64,000 nt of DNA from Astrothelium macrocarpum (GCA_021030915.1 JAGEMR010000072.1:1-64000); one strand, 5' to 3'; shown: positions 34,168 through 47,190, numbered from the stretch's first letter. Notes: generated from the sequence alone by a model not told the origin. Numbers and translations: made by a program.

Positions 34168-34674
34168 TCAGATAGAGTGTTCGATGAGCTTCGCCAATGA
34201 GGCTTGCGACCCTTGCTTGTTTACATATTGGTTGTCAGAGTAGATGTGTCCAGATGTAACATGGAGCCAACCTATGAGAGATGGGATGAGACGAAAGCTA
34301 ATGTCGGGATGGGATGGAATCAAAGCCAAGACCCTGGCGCTAGTCATAACGCCTCCTACGACGCTCACAGATGACTTTTCGCAATCATGCATGTATCCAA
34401 ATCCTTCGGTGAGATGAACGATCTGTTGGATTTCTATGTTGTTTAGAGTTTAACCAATCGAAATTAAGTCCGAAGTTCGCACCGAGCTATAGCGTGGTCG
34501 CGCGGAGTTAGTCGACATTGCCCGAGCTCTCAACTCGCGTTCATCTGATGTGCATCCAATGCTATGTGTAGAATTACCATCGGCCTTGCCCACATTGTCT
34601 GTGTCGTGTTGGTCGCATTGCAGTAGGCTCTCACTGGACTGCGTGAAGGTGTCCAATCGTTTCAAAAGTTGCAT
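34168..34674 (-). pseudogene. Small gene interrupted by one in-frame TAA
   Basis: A minus-strand frame begins with an ATG at 34674 (MQLLKRLDTFTQSSESLL). It stops at a TAA at 34450-34452, then continues in exactly the same frame through LTEGFGYMHDCEKSSVSVVGG and RVLALIPSHPDISFRLIPSL to a stop at 34168. Both halves have protein-like composition. One nonsense change, CAA to TAA, would explain the break and is a typical RIP product. Alternatively a small intron removes the stop, though I found no clean in-phase splice pair. I do not recognise the family; the first half, with a DQHDTDNV segment, is helical. Confidence 0.4.
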
Positions 34675-35271
34675 TTTTTCTCATGTTGGATTATCATATC
34701 TAATGTAACTTAATTAGGAATGAAGTAGCGATATCGTGAGTTTGCACAAAAAAATATCTGTGGTTGTGATGTGTAGCTCCTGGATCATGAAATGTCTCTT
34801 AAAAACAGCAATGGGAATGTTTGCAAGTCTCCTCATCTGGGAAGAAGCATTCTTGCTCAAATTTTGAATTTAGTTGTTGGACAGGTGCTCATCACTATTC
34901 AGTAGATACTTCAGAATGGACGCGTGCATGTCTGGTGCCTATCGGCGCACACGTATAGCAATGTTGCCTGCAGGTTCTAATGTCCCCGCAGTTGCATGGG
35001 CAGGAAGAATTGGGAGCCGAGCGAGCCAATTAGCCTTGCACATCATCGTACACTTCAAACTTCTCAAATTAGAACCGCGAATCTACTCTCTTAAGGGAGC
35101 TTATTCCATGCAATCCAAGCATACCGAAGTTTGTCAGGCACACACCGATCTCGGGCCGAAAATGATGTTATTTGACCCCTCCCCCGCAGCCAGTATTTTT
35201 TTTTCAAGTACTCAAATCATAGATATTCAAACTTCGCTCACATTATATTCGCAAAACCAGATATATTCAAC
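34675..35271. other. Intergenic region
   Basis: Roughly 600 bases with no supported gene. A plus-strand open frame runs through it into the next gene out of frame and is not called. The right end is the dienelactone hydrolase promoter. Confidence 0.35.
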
Positions 35272-36072
35272 ATGTCTGATTGCTGCAAGACTGGTTTCCA
35301 ATGGGACGGCAAGCCAGTGGGCACCGAGGCCACCATTGGCAAGAATAAAACCTATGTGACGGGGAACAACAAAGACGCTGCTGTTCTTCTGATCCACGAC
35401 ATCTTTGGCTGGACATTGCCAAATCTTCGACTCTTGGCCGATCATTACGCCAAAGAGGCCAACGTGACTGCTTATTTGCCCGATTTGTAAATTTTGATTC
35501 CATCCAAAAGTGTTTTCCTCAACTCAAAACTGACTGACGTTCATAGTTTCGACGGCGAGGTCATCGACGCTGAAGCCCTCACTGACCCAGCCAAACGTGA
35601 CAAGGTTGACCTTGGTGCCTTTATTGGCCGCCACAGCAAGCAAATCCGTCAACCCGAAATCTTTGATGTTGCCAAGGAGCTCAAATCCAAGCACAAGAAG
35701 GTCGCTGCCATTGGATTTTGTTGGGGAGCATGGGCTTGTTTTAGGCTGGCAGGTAAAGGCAACGATATCTTGGATGCCGTTTCTGTTGCCCACCCATCTC
35801 TTCTCGAGAAATCTGAAATCGAGAACTTGGGCGTTCCGACTCAGCTCTTGGTTCCTGAGACAGATCCTCAATTTACTCCGGAGCTGAAGCAATTTAGCGC
35901 GGAGACATTACCGAAACTGAATATCCCGTATGAGTATATATACTTCCCGGGTGTAGTCCATGGATTCGCGGTGAAGGGTGACAGGAACGACCCCAAGCAG
36001 AAAGATGCGTTGGAAAGAGCGAAGAACTCGGCGGTCAGCTTCTTCAAGCAGTACCTTGGGAACACCGTGTAG
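35272..36072 (+). CDS. Dienelactone hydrolase-family protein
   Basis: Two exons, 35272-35486 and 35547-36072, encode 246 residues. An alpha/beta-hydrolase fold is indicated by LLIHDIFGW (strand and oxyanion region), then GFCWGAW with the nucleophilic Cys near residue 130, ETDPQF with the acid near 176, and FPGVVHGFAVKGD with the His near 209. This Cys-Asp-His triad is the hallmark of dienelactone hydrolases, which open lactone rings in aromatic degradation. Fungal members of this short cytosolic type are common and mostly uncharacterised; some act as carboxymethylenebutenolidases or on toxins. The start MSDCCKTGFQWDG is typical of the family. No catabolic cluster surrounds it. Confidence 0.85.
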
Positions 36073-36510
36073 GCGTGATTCGCGAGCCGCAAAGCCTTCG
36101 AAATATTAACGGCAACCTAGACCCAGCTCATTCGCAAAAGCATCAATTTGAAAGAAAATAGATCCAACACAATTTTCAATTGCTTCCACCTGACCTGCAA
36201 GTTCTGTGACAAAATGTTCTCGAGAGATCTTCATGTCTATAATATCTGTGATTTTCCACGTTACCTTTGTGCCAATGCTCTTGCGCCCCGGGCTTTATGG
36301 ATGTCACCAAGGACTCTTTCGCCGAACAATTTCGGTAAGTCTTCTTCTGATACTTTAGGGACCAATAGAGCGTCGAAATTGGACATCGGATTGTGATACG
36401 CATCCCATTACATATTTTCGACTCGTTGGTGTCCTCGTCACCTCTGACACTGAGAATCGTTTTGTGTCTTGTTCACTCTCCAATAGAATGTTTTGACTCG
36501 TCTCTTCTAA
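36073..36510. other. Spacer between convergent genes
   Basis: This 438-base region between the hydrolase stop and the TIM21 stop should hold two 3' UTRs. No gene is supported. Confidence 0.4.
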
Positions 36511-37212
36511 TCACCACCAACGTACACCAAACATTTTTCCAGGGACTTTTCTCCCTTCTGACTTGGCTGCGTCTGCATCTTCCAGGACTATTCTCTTCTC
36601 GCCCTTCACGTCCATCCACAACTTGTGCATGGCCCACTCATTCTCACCAGGTCTCTTTGTCATTTGTAATCGTACTTCCCCAATTGCTTTTTTACCAACA
36701 GCATAAAATCGCATGTGCATCCATTCGGTGCCATATTTGTCCTTTGAGATTGTCGTTGGAGAACGACGTCGTCCTGCCGCCCCAAAGGTCCGTGAGTATT
36801 GTGCTTCTGGCGTATTACGAAACTCAACACCCTTTCCTAGAACCTCAATACAGTGAGGGTTGTCCCTAACCCTGTTTGCTGCACGATTGAAATGCGCAGT
36901 CGTCGAATCAGTACTGAAGACATCAAGGTAGAGGTATGTTGCAACAGCACCCGTAGCAATGACGCCGATGATTACAAGACCAAAATTAAACGTCTGCTGG
37001 GTAGTTCGAGCAACCTTTTCTCCAGTTGATAGATCACCCCAGTGGACGCGACCATCGTCATTGAAAGGTGTGATAGTTTTCCGCCGAGACGAAGTTGAGG
37101 TCCCCGTTAGGGATGAATGAGTTGCGTAATGGCGGCGCAGGGTATCTCTAACAATATTATTCTCTTGAAGCCTGAGAGAAGAGGTCCATACGATGGAGCA
37201 TGGGAAGCGCAT
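36511..37212 (-). CDS. TIM21: Mitochondrial import inner membrane translocase subunit Tim21
   Basis: One exon of 233 residues starts at the ATG at 37212; the longer frame depends on a TTG. The N-terminus is Arg/Ser/Thr-rich with few acids, as a mitochondrial presequence should be. A single membrane span (LVIIGVIATGAVATYLYL, about 77-97) is followed by the intermembrane-space domain, with STTAHFNRAANRVRDNPHC and the basic, Trp-containing tail. Tim21 joins the presequence translocase, contacts the Tom22 intermembrane-space part and couples import to respiratory chain complexes. It is divergent from the next gene with a very short spacer, so the two may share a promoter. Confidence 0.88.
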   Translation of the reverse strand: MRFPCSIVWTSSLRLQENNIVRDTLRRHYATHSSLTGTSTSSRRKTITPFNDDGRVHWGDLSTGEKVARTTQQTFNFGLVIIGVIATGAVATYLYLDVFSTDSTTAHFNRAANRVRDNPHCIEVLGKGVEFRNTPEAQYSRTFGAAGRRRSPTTISKDKYGTEWMHMRFYAVGKKAIGEVRLQMTKRPGENEWAMHKLWMDVKGEKRIVLEDADAAKSEGRKVPGKMFGVRWW

Positions 37213-37380
37213 TGTGAAGGCGTCGGTAATGGCATGTAGAGTTCTTGTGGTAACCAAGGTTGATAGCTAAAGAGGAGTTGACGGATGTGGGGAAGCGGCT
37301 TCTCGGAGCTTGACGCGCAGGCGCGTCCCATCAGTCACTATTGGGCCTTCGTCCAAGTTATTGCTCGACATCCCAGTAGA
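37213..37380. promoter_or_regulatory. Short bidirectional promoter
   Basis: The divergent start codons of TIM21 (37212) and the coiled-coil gene (37381) lie only 168 bases apart. If the upstream in-frame ATG at 37285 is used for the right gene, the gap is 72 bases. Shared control is inferred from spacing. Confidence 0.45.
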
Positions 37381-39100
37381 ATGGGACACGATCAGCTCGA
37401 TCATCTTGTACAGGTCCTGGCCGATCGGAATATTGATCTGGGGCACGATTACGTGCAGTGGGCATTTGAGTCCTCTAGGACCGAACAAGATGCTTCTGCA
37501 TGGGTGGACGAGTATTTGCACTCACCAACGTTGTTGAGCCAGGAAGAATTAAAAATGTACGTTTGATAAGGTGTCTCGCTTAATGACTGCTTATTTTGTC
37601 CAGATACAATTCAATCCCGCAAAAGGTCCAGAAGCAGTACCTTCTTCCACAAAACGTACCAGGTCAGGAAATTTCTCGGCCCTTCACGGACGATGAGGTA
37701 CAACATGCGCTAGCGAGCATCCAAAACTCTACAACCGTAATAGAAAATCATATAAAGCAGCTCGAGGTTCAAAAGAAAGCGCTGCTTCGGTTTCAGGCCC
37801 AGAACCAATCCGTCAGTGCTTCTGTCATTCGTGGAAAGGAGGAATACTTGAAAAAGCAAGACAAGGAGAAACATCAGCTGAGTATCTTGGTATGTTTTTG
37901 AGCTTTTGGTATCATTATCTCTAATCCTATAATGATCAGGTGGAGGAACTGTCGGAAGATTTACGAGAACAGTCTACAGTGACCGAGAAAGACGCGGAAG
38001 CTGCTCTTGACGCTGTATCACCATTTGTCAACGATGTCCTTCAAGATGACGATCGTTTACTGTCCGGATTGTCAAAGCTCATGCCAAAGCTTCATGTATC
38101 GCAGGATGACAATGCCTCAATCCAACAGGTCGATCAATGGTGTCGCACTATCATATCCTTCCGAACCAACGAAGTCAAGTCGCGCATCGAAGCTATCTGT
38201 CCGCAGTCTAGATCCATGCAAAACAGCCATTCCTCGAACGGTCTGCAGCAAGAGCCTCAACAAGAGGAGTTGGCCTTGATAGCGGAGCTCGATACTCTGA
38301 AAGACGAGATCAGCTCTGTCCTTACAATGGTCGTCGATCATGAATTTCGTCGGCCCATTTTGAAAGCTATTCATGGACGGCAAGGAGAAAACACAAGGTC
38401 TCAAAGAGATTGGTTGACCTACGTAAGTGGCTACTATGGTGAGACATGACGGCACTAATGTTTGCAGATCTTTGATTCTCTCGATTACATGAAGATCCGA
38501 TTAGATGCTATTGAAACTCATGGGCATGATGTGCGCGCTTATAATCAGGCGCTAAAGGAGTTTCAGTCTATTCTGACTGAGGAACTTTCGGAAATGGTGC
38601 CGCAAAGGGTGGCAACTCATGATAGAAGGCGCAAAAGCCGTGACTTGCGAGCACTGGTCAACCCGCAGACTGGACTTCGAGAATTTCTGTTGGGCAAAGG
38701 TAGTCCTCAAAAAGAAGACCCTGCCGAGAATTTGTTTCGTCATTTCAATATCCAGCCAAACAGCAACCGTGGCGAAGATACCCGCACAGCATTAGAAATC
38801 GCCGTCAAGGATCGCCAGAAGCGTTTGCACGATCAGTACGAATCCACAGACCGATCGATGATGAAGAGTCTAGCAGAAGTTCTGGGCCCTGCAGATGTGG
38901 ATTTGCAACACTTACTGAGCAGCGTCTATGGATTCACAAATTTCAATCAAGTACGATTAGCCGACACGAAGTCCGAAGAGCTCATTAATGGTCTTGAGGA
39001 AACCATTGATGGCGCGGTGAGGAAATTAAGCGATTGGGAGAACGTTGATACAGACAAGCTGTACCAGAAGAGAGACGAGCTCGTTGCAAAATGGTCATAA
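37381..39100 (+). CDS. Coiled-coil protein, possibly augmin subunit 3 (HAUS3-like)
   Basis: Four exons: 37381-37556, 37604-37889, 37940-38422 and 38468-39100, 525 residues. I prefer the ATG at 37381; an in-frame ATG at 37285 would add 32 residues of unconvincing sequence. The N-terminal ~65 residues are globular, with GHDYVQWAFESS and SWVDEYLHSP-type segments ending in LLSQEEL. Long coiled-coil stretches follow almost to the end, broken by a Gln-rich linker near 250. This build and the WVDEYL...LLSQEEL motif recall HAUS3/Aug3, an augmin subunit that recruits gamma-tubulin to existing microtubules. The match is from memory of the family and only moderate; another cytoskeletal coiled-coil protein is possible. 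Confidence 0.6.
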
Positions 39101-39453
39101 GCTTAAATCAAGATGCTATTCAAATCTCGCTTGATTTCTGTTTGGTTGCTTTCTAATCCTTCGTTTGACATGATTGCGACTTGCAAATTAGTCCGGAAAA
39201 ACTCGGCCTCCATTCCGCCGACTTTGTTTTGTCATTTATGGTGAGTTTTCGGAGATCTTCCAGTCGTCAAGAAAAGTTTCTGCTCTTTCAATGGCTGGCT
39301 TTATATTAGTGCGCTTCCTACATTAAGTCATTGTTGATGCCAGGGGTCTACCCCGCGATACATTTTTACCCCCGGATTTTCTAAACCTTGTCGAATCGAC
39401 ATAATAGACTCTCCTGCGCTGCAGTAACTGGAAGGTAAGTCTAAATATTCAAG
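39101..39453. other. Intergenic spacer
   Basis: This 353-base spacer lies between two plus-strand genes. It contains the carboxylesterase promoter. No specific element is identified. Confidence 0.35.
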
Positions 39454-41294
39454 ATGGCTTTCTTTTCATGTCACGTCAATCTCTTAGTCTTCTTAAGTGT
39501 TTTGAGTATTTTATCGTTCGCTCAAGATTTGACCGCAGATTTGGACTATGGCACATTTGAAGGTGCATATAATTCCGAATACAATATTAGTTATTGGGGA
39601 AAAATTCCGTTCGCAGCGCCTCCAACAGGTGAAAATCGTTTCCGAGCACCACAGCCTCCAAGTCCGATAACGAATGGCACTTATAATTCGACTCAAACCT
39701 TTCCATATTGCCCCCAAAGATATGTACGTCATGTCGCTCAATGTTAAATGTATCTTTAAAGGTACAAGACTTATCAAATGCAAAGGGAGTGGATAATGGC
39801 ACCGAAGACTGTTTATACCTAGGTCTATATTCACGGCCATGGACATCAGGCCAAGCTCTTCGACCTGTTGTCGTAGTCTACTTTGGCGGTGGATACATAG
39901 AGGGCGGCGCCTCTTTCACTGTCCCTCCATCTGCCTATCCTATCCTTAACGTCTCTGCGGAAAACGACATAGTCTTTGTCTATCCAAACTATCGCGTAAA
40001 TGCTTTCGGTTTTCTCCCTGGTCAAGAGGTCAACAACAGCAATACTTCGGATTTGAATCCCGGGTTGCTCGACCAGTATGCCGCACTACAATGGACCAAC
40101 AAATACATCTCAGCTTTTGGTGGTGACCCAAAGAATGTTAGTATTTGGGGCCAATCCGCCGGCGCTGGTTCCGTAGTCGCTCAAGTGATTGCCCTGGGTG
40201 GTAACGAGAAGCCTCGACTATTCACCAAAGCCCTTGCGTCAAGTCCTTTTTGGGAGAAGACTTACCAGTACAACGCTCCTGAAGCGCAGGAACTATACGA
40301 TGCACTGGCCAATTATACTGGGTGTAGTACTGCATTCGGAAATGTTACGAACTCTCTGCAGTGTCTCAAAACGATCGACACGGACAAGATTAGAGAGGCA
40401 GCCCTAGCGATCAGCTCATCTCATACTTACAACACGAGCTCTTATTCGTGGGCGCCTGTCATCGACGGCACCTTTCTGACACAATCTTTGAGTCAGGCGG
40501 TACAAAACGACGAGGTCAATATCGATTTTGGATTCGGTATGTACAATTTGAATGAAGGGACAAACTTCATTCCCCCGGGTCTGCAGAATGTAACAAATAC
40601 GAGCACGATTGGTCAACCAGAGTTCAACTCGAGTGAAGCATCATATCAGTACTGGTTAAGAGGATATCTGCCCAACTTGACAAGTCATGATTTGGAAAAG
40701 GTCAACAAGCTATATCCTTCTTCAGGGTCTGCAGAAGAATTGCCAACTTACAACACCACATATGTGCGAGCAGGTCTCGTGTACAGGGATACAACTCTAG
40801 CTTGTCCCGCGTATTGGATGGCGAGGGCTGCGTACAATCATAGCTATGTAGGCGAGTATACTATCAGTCCAGCAAAGCACGGAAGCGATACTGAATGGGT
40901 GAGTGCGGTCAAAGTTCCTTCTCTATCGAATTCCTACAACTTTAGACGCAGTGGCTGTGCTGTCAATATCCGAAGATAATTCAGATTTTTTGATTTATTC
41001 GTCCAATTATGCAGCTTAGCTGACGCGCATTATTAGTGGGACCAAGTCAACTCTATCCAGCAAACCGATCCGCTTGTTTACGATGGATTTACTGGGGCTT
41101 TCGCCTCCTTTTTCGCGACTGGCGATCCCAATGCACATAAACTTACAAACGCATCTCAACCAGGCGTGCCAGAGAGCAGAGAAACAGGAGAAGAGTTTGT
41201 CATTTTGTCAGACGGGTTTGCGAATGTCAAGACAAATATGCTTGCCAAGAGATGCGACTTTTGGTTTAGCATAGCACACAAGATACCAATTTAG
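39454..41294 (+). CDS. Secreted type-B carboxylesterase/lipase
   Basis: Exons 39454-39723, 39786-40898 and 41037-41294 encode about 546 residues. A signal peptide (LLVFLSVLSILSFAQ) covers about the first 23 residues. The family pattern follows: GKIPFAAPPTGENRFRAP, EDCLYLGLYSRPW, VVVYFGGGYIEGG (oxyanion hole) and the nucleophile elbow GQSAGAGS at about 214, with Gln in place of the commoner Glu. Many NxS/T glycosylation sites agree with secretion. Acyl esters are the expected substrates. The first acceptor is uncertain: one at 39761 also keeps frame but would make an intron of only 38 bases, so I chose 39785. The second intron (138 bases) is long for this window. Confidence 0.82.
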
Positions 41295-41616
41295 AATAGA
41301 AATCGAAGAAACGCTAATGAGTTGCTTTTGTAGTAAATCCTGTGTTTGGATGAATTGCTTCAGTAGTCTACAATCTCTTCTGAGGGGTTTGACCACTAGC
41401 CACCAGATTGCCCAACACCCAGCAGTGTCTATCCTTATTTCGATAGCCGGAAATTTGCTTGGAGCGCCCCCTTCCTTCTCCTGTTCCATTACTGTCGCGC
41501 GTGGTGCCTAGACAACCCGTGGCCCCAGCGGATCCACCGTTCCTCTCATCCCTCTCATATTAGTTCCAATCGTACATCCCACATCGAGGATCCCAAACAA
41601 ATCCAACAACCTCCAC
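41295..41616. other. Spacer between convergent genes
   Basis: This 322-base stretch between the esterase stop and the ketoreductase stop contains 3' UTRs only, as far as I can see. Confidence 0.35.
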
Positions 41617-42660
41617 CTATTCCACCTTCCTCCCCTCCCTCTCCGCCTTCCTCAACGCCCTCCTCCTAATCCCCTCATGCATCCCCCCATTCGTCCTCAC
41701 AACCCACTCCCCCATCGTCCCCGTCACACTCCTCAACCCCCAATGCACCAGCCCATGGCTCCAAAACGGCGTACTCGTATACGCCACCCCCCTCGCCCCA
41801 CCACCCCTCCCCACCTTCGCCAACACGGCGCGCACAAACGCGCGCGGCGTCGGGATCAGCGCCGACGCGCGCCGGATCTTGCTCATCGCGCTGACCACCA
41901 GATACGACTGCACGAGCTGCACCGTGACGCCCGAGGGCGCGAGCTCCGCGCCCAGCGCGCTGCTCCACTGCTGCAGGAACGCCTTGGAGCCCGAGTACGT
42001 GGCGAGCAGCGGGGTGGGTATGACGCCGCCGAAGGACGCCATGGTGAGGATCAGCCCGCGGCGCTGCGCGACCAGCTGTGGCGCGAGCAGGTGCGTGATG
42101 CGCAGCGTTGCGAGGCAGTTGATGGTGATGATGTCGGTGAGCTTGGGGAGGGGCGTCTGGGTGAAGGGTACGGGGATGGAGTGGCTGCGGCCGACGTTGT
42201 TGATGAGGATGGAGAGATCGAGGGGGGCGATCAGCGATTGCAGTGTGGTGTAGTCGGAGTCGGTGGCGTGGGCGAAGTCGAGGGCGAGGGTTTTGGTTTG
42301 GATGGTGGGGTATTGGGATGCTATTTCTGAGGCGAGCGCGTCGAGTTTGGACGCGGTGCGGGAGATGAGGACGACATTGAAGCCTTTGGAGGCGATTTGG
42401 AGGGCGAATTCTTTGCCGATGCCGTCAGATGCGCCGGTGATGACGGCCCAGGTGCCTTTCTTTCCGAATTTTGATAGCTAGAATATTGTATTGAGTGTTG
42501 GGCTTCCAAAGCACTATGACGAAAAAGGACCTACAGGGATGCCAGGTAAGATGAATAGATCGAGTAAGACTCTAAGGAAATTGTAGATTTGAGTAGAGAG
42601 GTACAGTAGCCCAATTGCTGCTAACGCCGGAAGCACCGGTTTGGGTAGGCTGACATCCAT
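41617..42660 (-). CDS. IFA38: Very-long-chain 3-ketoacyl-CoA reductase
   Basis: Two exons, 42660-42535 and 42477-41617, encode 328 residues. An N-terminal membrane anchor ([18 protein letters not shown]) is followed by a short-chain dehydrogenase fold: [10 protein letters not shown] for NADPH binding, NNVG, the catalytic Ser in MASFGG, and YSGSK with the Tyr and Lys. Length, anchor and motifs fit the fungal KCR (yeast Ifa38) that performs the second step of fatty-acid elongation in the ER membrane. The C-terminus ends in a basic Arg/Lys-rich tail, as expected for ER retention in this family. It is head to head with ERG28, another ER lipid-synthesis gene. The 3' half is strongly GC-biased. Confidence 0.88.
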
Positions 42661-42929
42661 TGGGGATTCTTCTGGTTTAAAAAGAGTGTGATTGCTCCAC
42701 CGGACTCGAGTGATGCATACACTATCGTATCACCAAGATGTCGACTTGAGCAAGGTGCAACAATTTGGATGGTCGTGTGCGGAGTGAAATACCAATTTGA
42801 GCTCCATAGAGCTTTGACCACTACATGGACTTTTATTTTTGGGGGCCGTCAGGGTCTCCACATCGCTCAACTTTAAATTCGTTCGTCTCAATTGAATCGC
42901 TACGCGTCAGTGATTTTTCTCCACCTTCA
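42661..42929. promoter_or_regulatory. Shared promoter of KCR and ERG28
   Basis: The two start codons lie 269 bases apart in divergent orientation, and both genes serve ER lipid synthesis. Joint control is an inference from layout; I could not assign a named binding site. Confidence 0.5.
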
Positions 42930-43432
42930 ATGGCATCTATACTCTCAATGCTCCCCCAGGGGCCAGGCCGACTACCTTATTGGCTATTCATTGTACGTTG
43001 GTCCTCCATAGAGAAGAATTTATTTCAACTAAACATCCGACCTACGTCTTCTAGGTCGCATGTATCGGCATAGGTAACTCGTTCCAAACCTACAGCACCA
43101 TGGAATATACTCAGCGCATCTACAATGGTCAAATTTCCAGCTCCAAAAAGCCTGCCTCCCAGACCTCACCTGCAACTCCGCTCTCTGCTCGCACCTTTGG
43201 CACCTGGTCCTTTGTATCTTCGCTCGTACGACTCTATTGCGCATACAACATAACAAACAAGCCGCTCTATGACTTGGCGATGTGGACGTGTGTCACAGGC
43301 ATAGTACATTTTGGATTGGAATGGTCGTTGTACAGGACAGCGAGGCTTGGCCTTCCTCTATTGAGCCCGATTGTCGTTGCGGGTTTTACTCTAATATGGA
43401 TGATCGTGGAGAGAAGCACATATATTGGGTAG
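42930..43432 (+). CDS. ERG28: Ergosterol biosynthesis scaffold protein Erg28
   Basis: Two exons, 42930-42992 and 43055-43432, give 146 residues. The small hydrophobic protein has the Erg28 order: LPYWLFIV helix, the GNSFQTYST motif, a short cytosolic loop, ARTFGTWSFVSSLVRLYCAY, MWTCVTGIVHFGLEW and a last helix. Erg28 tethers the C-4 demethylation enzymes (Erg25, Erg26, Erg27) and other sterol enzymes in the ER. A Ser/Ala/Pro-rich linker between the first and second parts is slightly longer than in yeast. No anomalies are seen. Confidence 0.9.
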
Positions 43433-43612
43433 TTTGAGAAACAGACAAAAACATATTTCCCGGATGTAAGGCTAGATGAGCCGAAAAATATCTCAATTGG
43501 GTATTTGTGGGAAAATTGACCGGGTATTAAGTCTGGACTTGTTCACACCAGTATGCACCACCAAGCAAACAGGATCTAAAAAGCAAATCAAAAACCGATT
43601 GGAACAGAGATA

Positions 43613-44948
<1,336 letters not shown>

Positions 44949-45240
44949 CTTGCTCTCGATTACTTGATCGTTTACTCGCAGACTCGTTGCAAAAGGGCCA
45001 TAGAATTTTTTGTTTGCGGGCTTCTCTCAACGGTGGGGCCCGACGTCAGTGAAACACTGAATCGTGATTCTGCCTCGTGTCACCGCCAATCGAAGGGACA
45101 CGCAGCGGAGCTAGGTACATCTTAGTGAGCTTGCTTTCTCTTACGCTTGGATTGACTATAGTCAGGCCAATCCACATTGTTGTGCAATTTTCTAGTTCAC
45201 CTTTCCTTCTTCTAATTCAGTCACTAGAGACCTGGCTAGC
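44949..45240. promoter_or_regulatory. Divergent promoter between GALT and Yip1-family gene
   Basis: The 292 bases between the two divergent ATGs must serve both genes. I saw no clear CGG-N11-CCG Gal4-type site in reading it. Confidence 0.4.
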
Positions 45241-46308
45241 ATGGCGAGCTCCGCCTCGAATCCTGCAAACCCCTATCACAACTACCAGAGTCCTCAAGCC
45301 GAGGATGATCTGATAGACCCAGATGACGGTATGCGTCTACTGCTGCTGACAGCGAATCTCGATCGCTAAAACTTGTTCAGCCGGCCTCGATGACCTCGAT
45401 GACCCTCTTCAGAATGATGAGCGCGCTCCTCTTTCCGCTGGTCTTCGCGGCAACATCCAGTCTCAAGAAGAAGCCCGAAGGGCTCAACGCAACACGCAAT
45501 CCTATCTCACATCTTCTATTCCAGGAGAGGACCGACAAGCTTCTCAAAATACCATTGACGAAAGTGTTTGGGCCACGTTGCGACGAGATTTATTAGCGGT
45601 ATGGGAAAAAATGAGGCAGGTGCTATGGCCAAAATACTTGCTTGGGGGCATGCTACAGAGTGGAGGAGGCATTGGAGGAGCGGAGAGAGGTGAGGCCGAT
45701 GGTCTTACTGGTGGCGTGAGGAACCTCATAGGCAGGTGGCCGGATGCGGAAACCGTATTGCAGGGTGGTATGAGCGAAGGTTTGAGGGATTGGGACCTGT
45801 GGTAAGTCTTGACCAGATTATATCTCTGAACAAAGTTGCTCATGTTATCTGCAGGGGTCCCCTTCTCTTCTGCTTGCTATTGAGTCTCTTTTTGTCATGG
45901 AAAGCGCAAGAACAGCAAAAATCCATGGTTTTCTCTGGCGTTTTCGCCACTGTCTGGATTGGGGAAGCAGTGGTAACACTTCAGATCAAGCTTCTTGGCG
46001 GACAGATGTGAGTATTGATTTGCCACTACTGTGTCACTGCGGACTAACGTATGGCTAGATCATTCTTCCAAGCCGTATGCATCATCGGCTACACTCTCTT
46101 TCCCATGGTCATTGCCTCTCTTCTCAGCGTTTTCGGCCTACCAATGATTGTTCGAATTCCCGTTTACCTTGTTCTTGTTGCCTGGTCTTTGGCTGCTGGG
46201 GTGAGCATCCTTGGTGGATCTGGCGTTTTGAAAAATCGCGTTGGCATTGCCGTATACCCTTTGTTTGTATTCTACATTGGCCTTGGTTGCTTGTGTTTCA
46301 TCAGCTAG
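45241..46308 (+). CDS. YIP4: Yip1-family Golgi membrane protein (Yip4/YIPF6-like)
   Basis: Four exons: 45241-45328, 45381-45801, 45855-46007 and 46059-46308, encoding 303 residues. The N-terminal ~100 residues are acidic and Gln/Asn-rich. The segment TLRRDLLAVWEKMRQVLWPK leads to the membrane part, which has five hydrophobic helices starting at GPLLFCLLLSLFLSW. FFQAVCIIGYTLFPMVIASL lies in the third, the conserved Yip1 core. These proteins bind Rab GTPases and work in ER-Golgi and Golgi traffic. The long Gly-rich insert before helix 1 (GGMLQSGGGIGGAERG) resembles that of YIPF6/Yip4. All four exons join in phase. Confidence 0.85.
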
Positions 46309-47190
46309 TTAGCCAGTATTGATAGCCTCAACCCCTTTGTGGCTGTTTCTCGGCATGTATCATTAAGTGTAGGTGGGAAAGCTCTGGTAGTTTGGGCGAT
46401 TCTGATTGTTAGCGCAATCTATCCAGTCTGATGACTATCCCACGCATCACTACAGGCCCATTGATCCAGTAAAGGAATCAAGCCTGTGGGTCGCCATTCA
46501 AAGAGCTCGAGCGCAAAGCCGTTCGCTGCTCCGTCGGCTGCATTTGGCGAATTGCCGCCCCGCACTCCATCAACGATTGGCTCTGTTGACAGCGCGATCC
46601 TTTCAAAAACGCAATCTGAAAGCTTTGCCAGTCATAACCCATGTCCGTATACCCAGAGCGCCTACCTCTTGCGCGACCAGTGGCTGACGCCGACGGGACA
46701 GAGCGGTGAAATTCCAGCAACCAATTCCTTCTCCCGTCCCGTCTGATTGTGACCCCTTCAGCGCCTCAACATCTGCATCTATCCGCTTGGGGGCCGGCAC
46801 TGGGGATTCGGGATATTCGAAGCATGACTCTATATTAAGACAAGCCATTTGTCGGGTCAGGAAGGCATTCTTGTTGTTCCCACTTACCAACCGTTGTGTG
46901 ATACAGATTGGTGAGTTGTCAATCAGCCCTTATCTATCTACCTGGAATATGCAGAACATGGGGAGATTTGAAGGGACGTGGGTAGATGCAGAATCACTGA
47001 TGAGAAGCAGTGTGATGTAGGTGACTATCAGCCTTTGTCTTGAGGGTTAGAGACCTTTATCGCTGCGCCTTCGAGCCGAACCTGTCGATCCTCCAAACTC
47101 ACGACAAAACTGGTTTTTCCAACTGCCAGATATCACAGTACTAGTACTTCAGCCAACCTCGAAACGCGGATCTTTTTCCCGAGGAAGGCC
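46309..47190. other. Intergenic region with unresolved open frames
   Basis: About 880 bases without a confident gene. On the plus strand a frame at 46465-46746 is Ser/Pro/Ala-rich and protein-like (KSSSAKPFAAPSAAFGELPP) but has no in-frame ATG. A minus-strand frame at 46603-46890 overlaps it. A small spliced gene is possible, but I found no convincing model. The right end is the promoter of the Nup2-like gene. Confidence 0.3.

Noticed and set aside
34874..35359. 161-codon plus-strand frame upstream of the dienelactone hydrolase
   Set aside because: It overlaps the hydrolase start in another frame and has no recognisable domain; the hydrolase model is much stronger.
39724..39761. 38-base first intron in the carboxylesterase
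   Set aside because: It keeps frame but is shorter than all other introns here (45 bases or more); a 62-base alternative with the same donor is preferred, though not proven.
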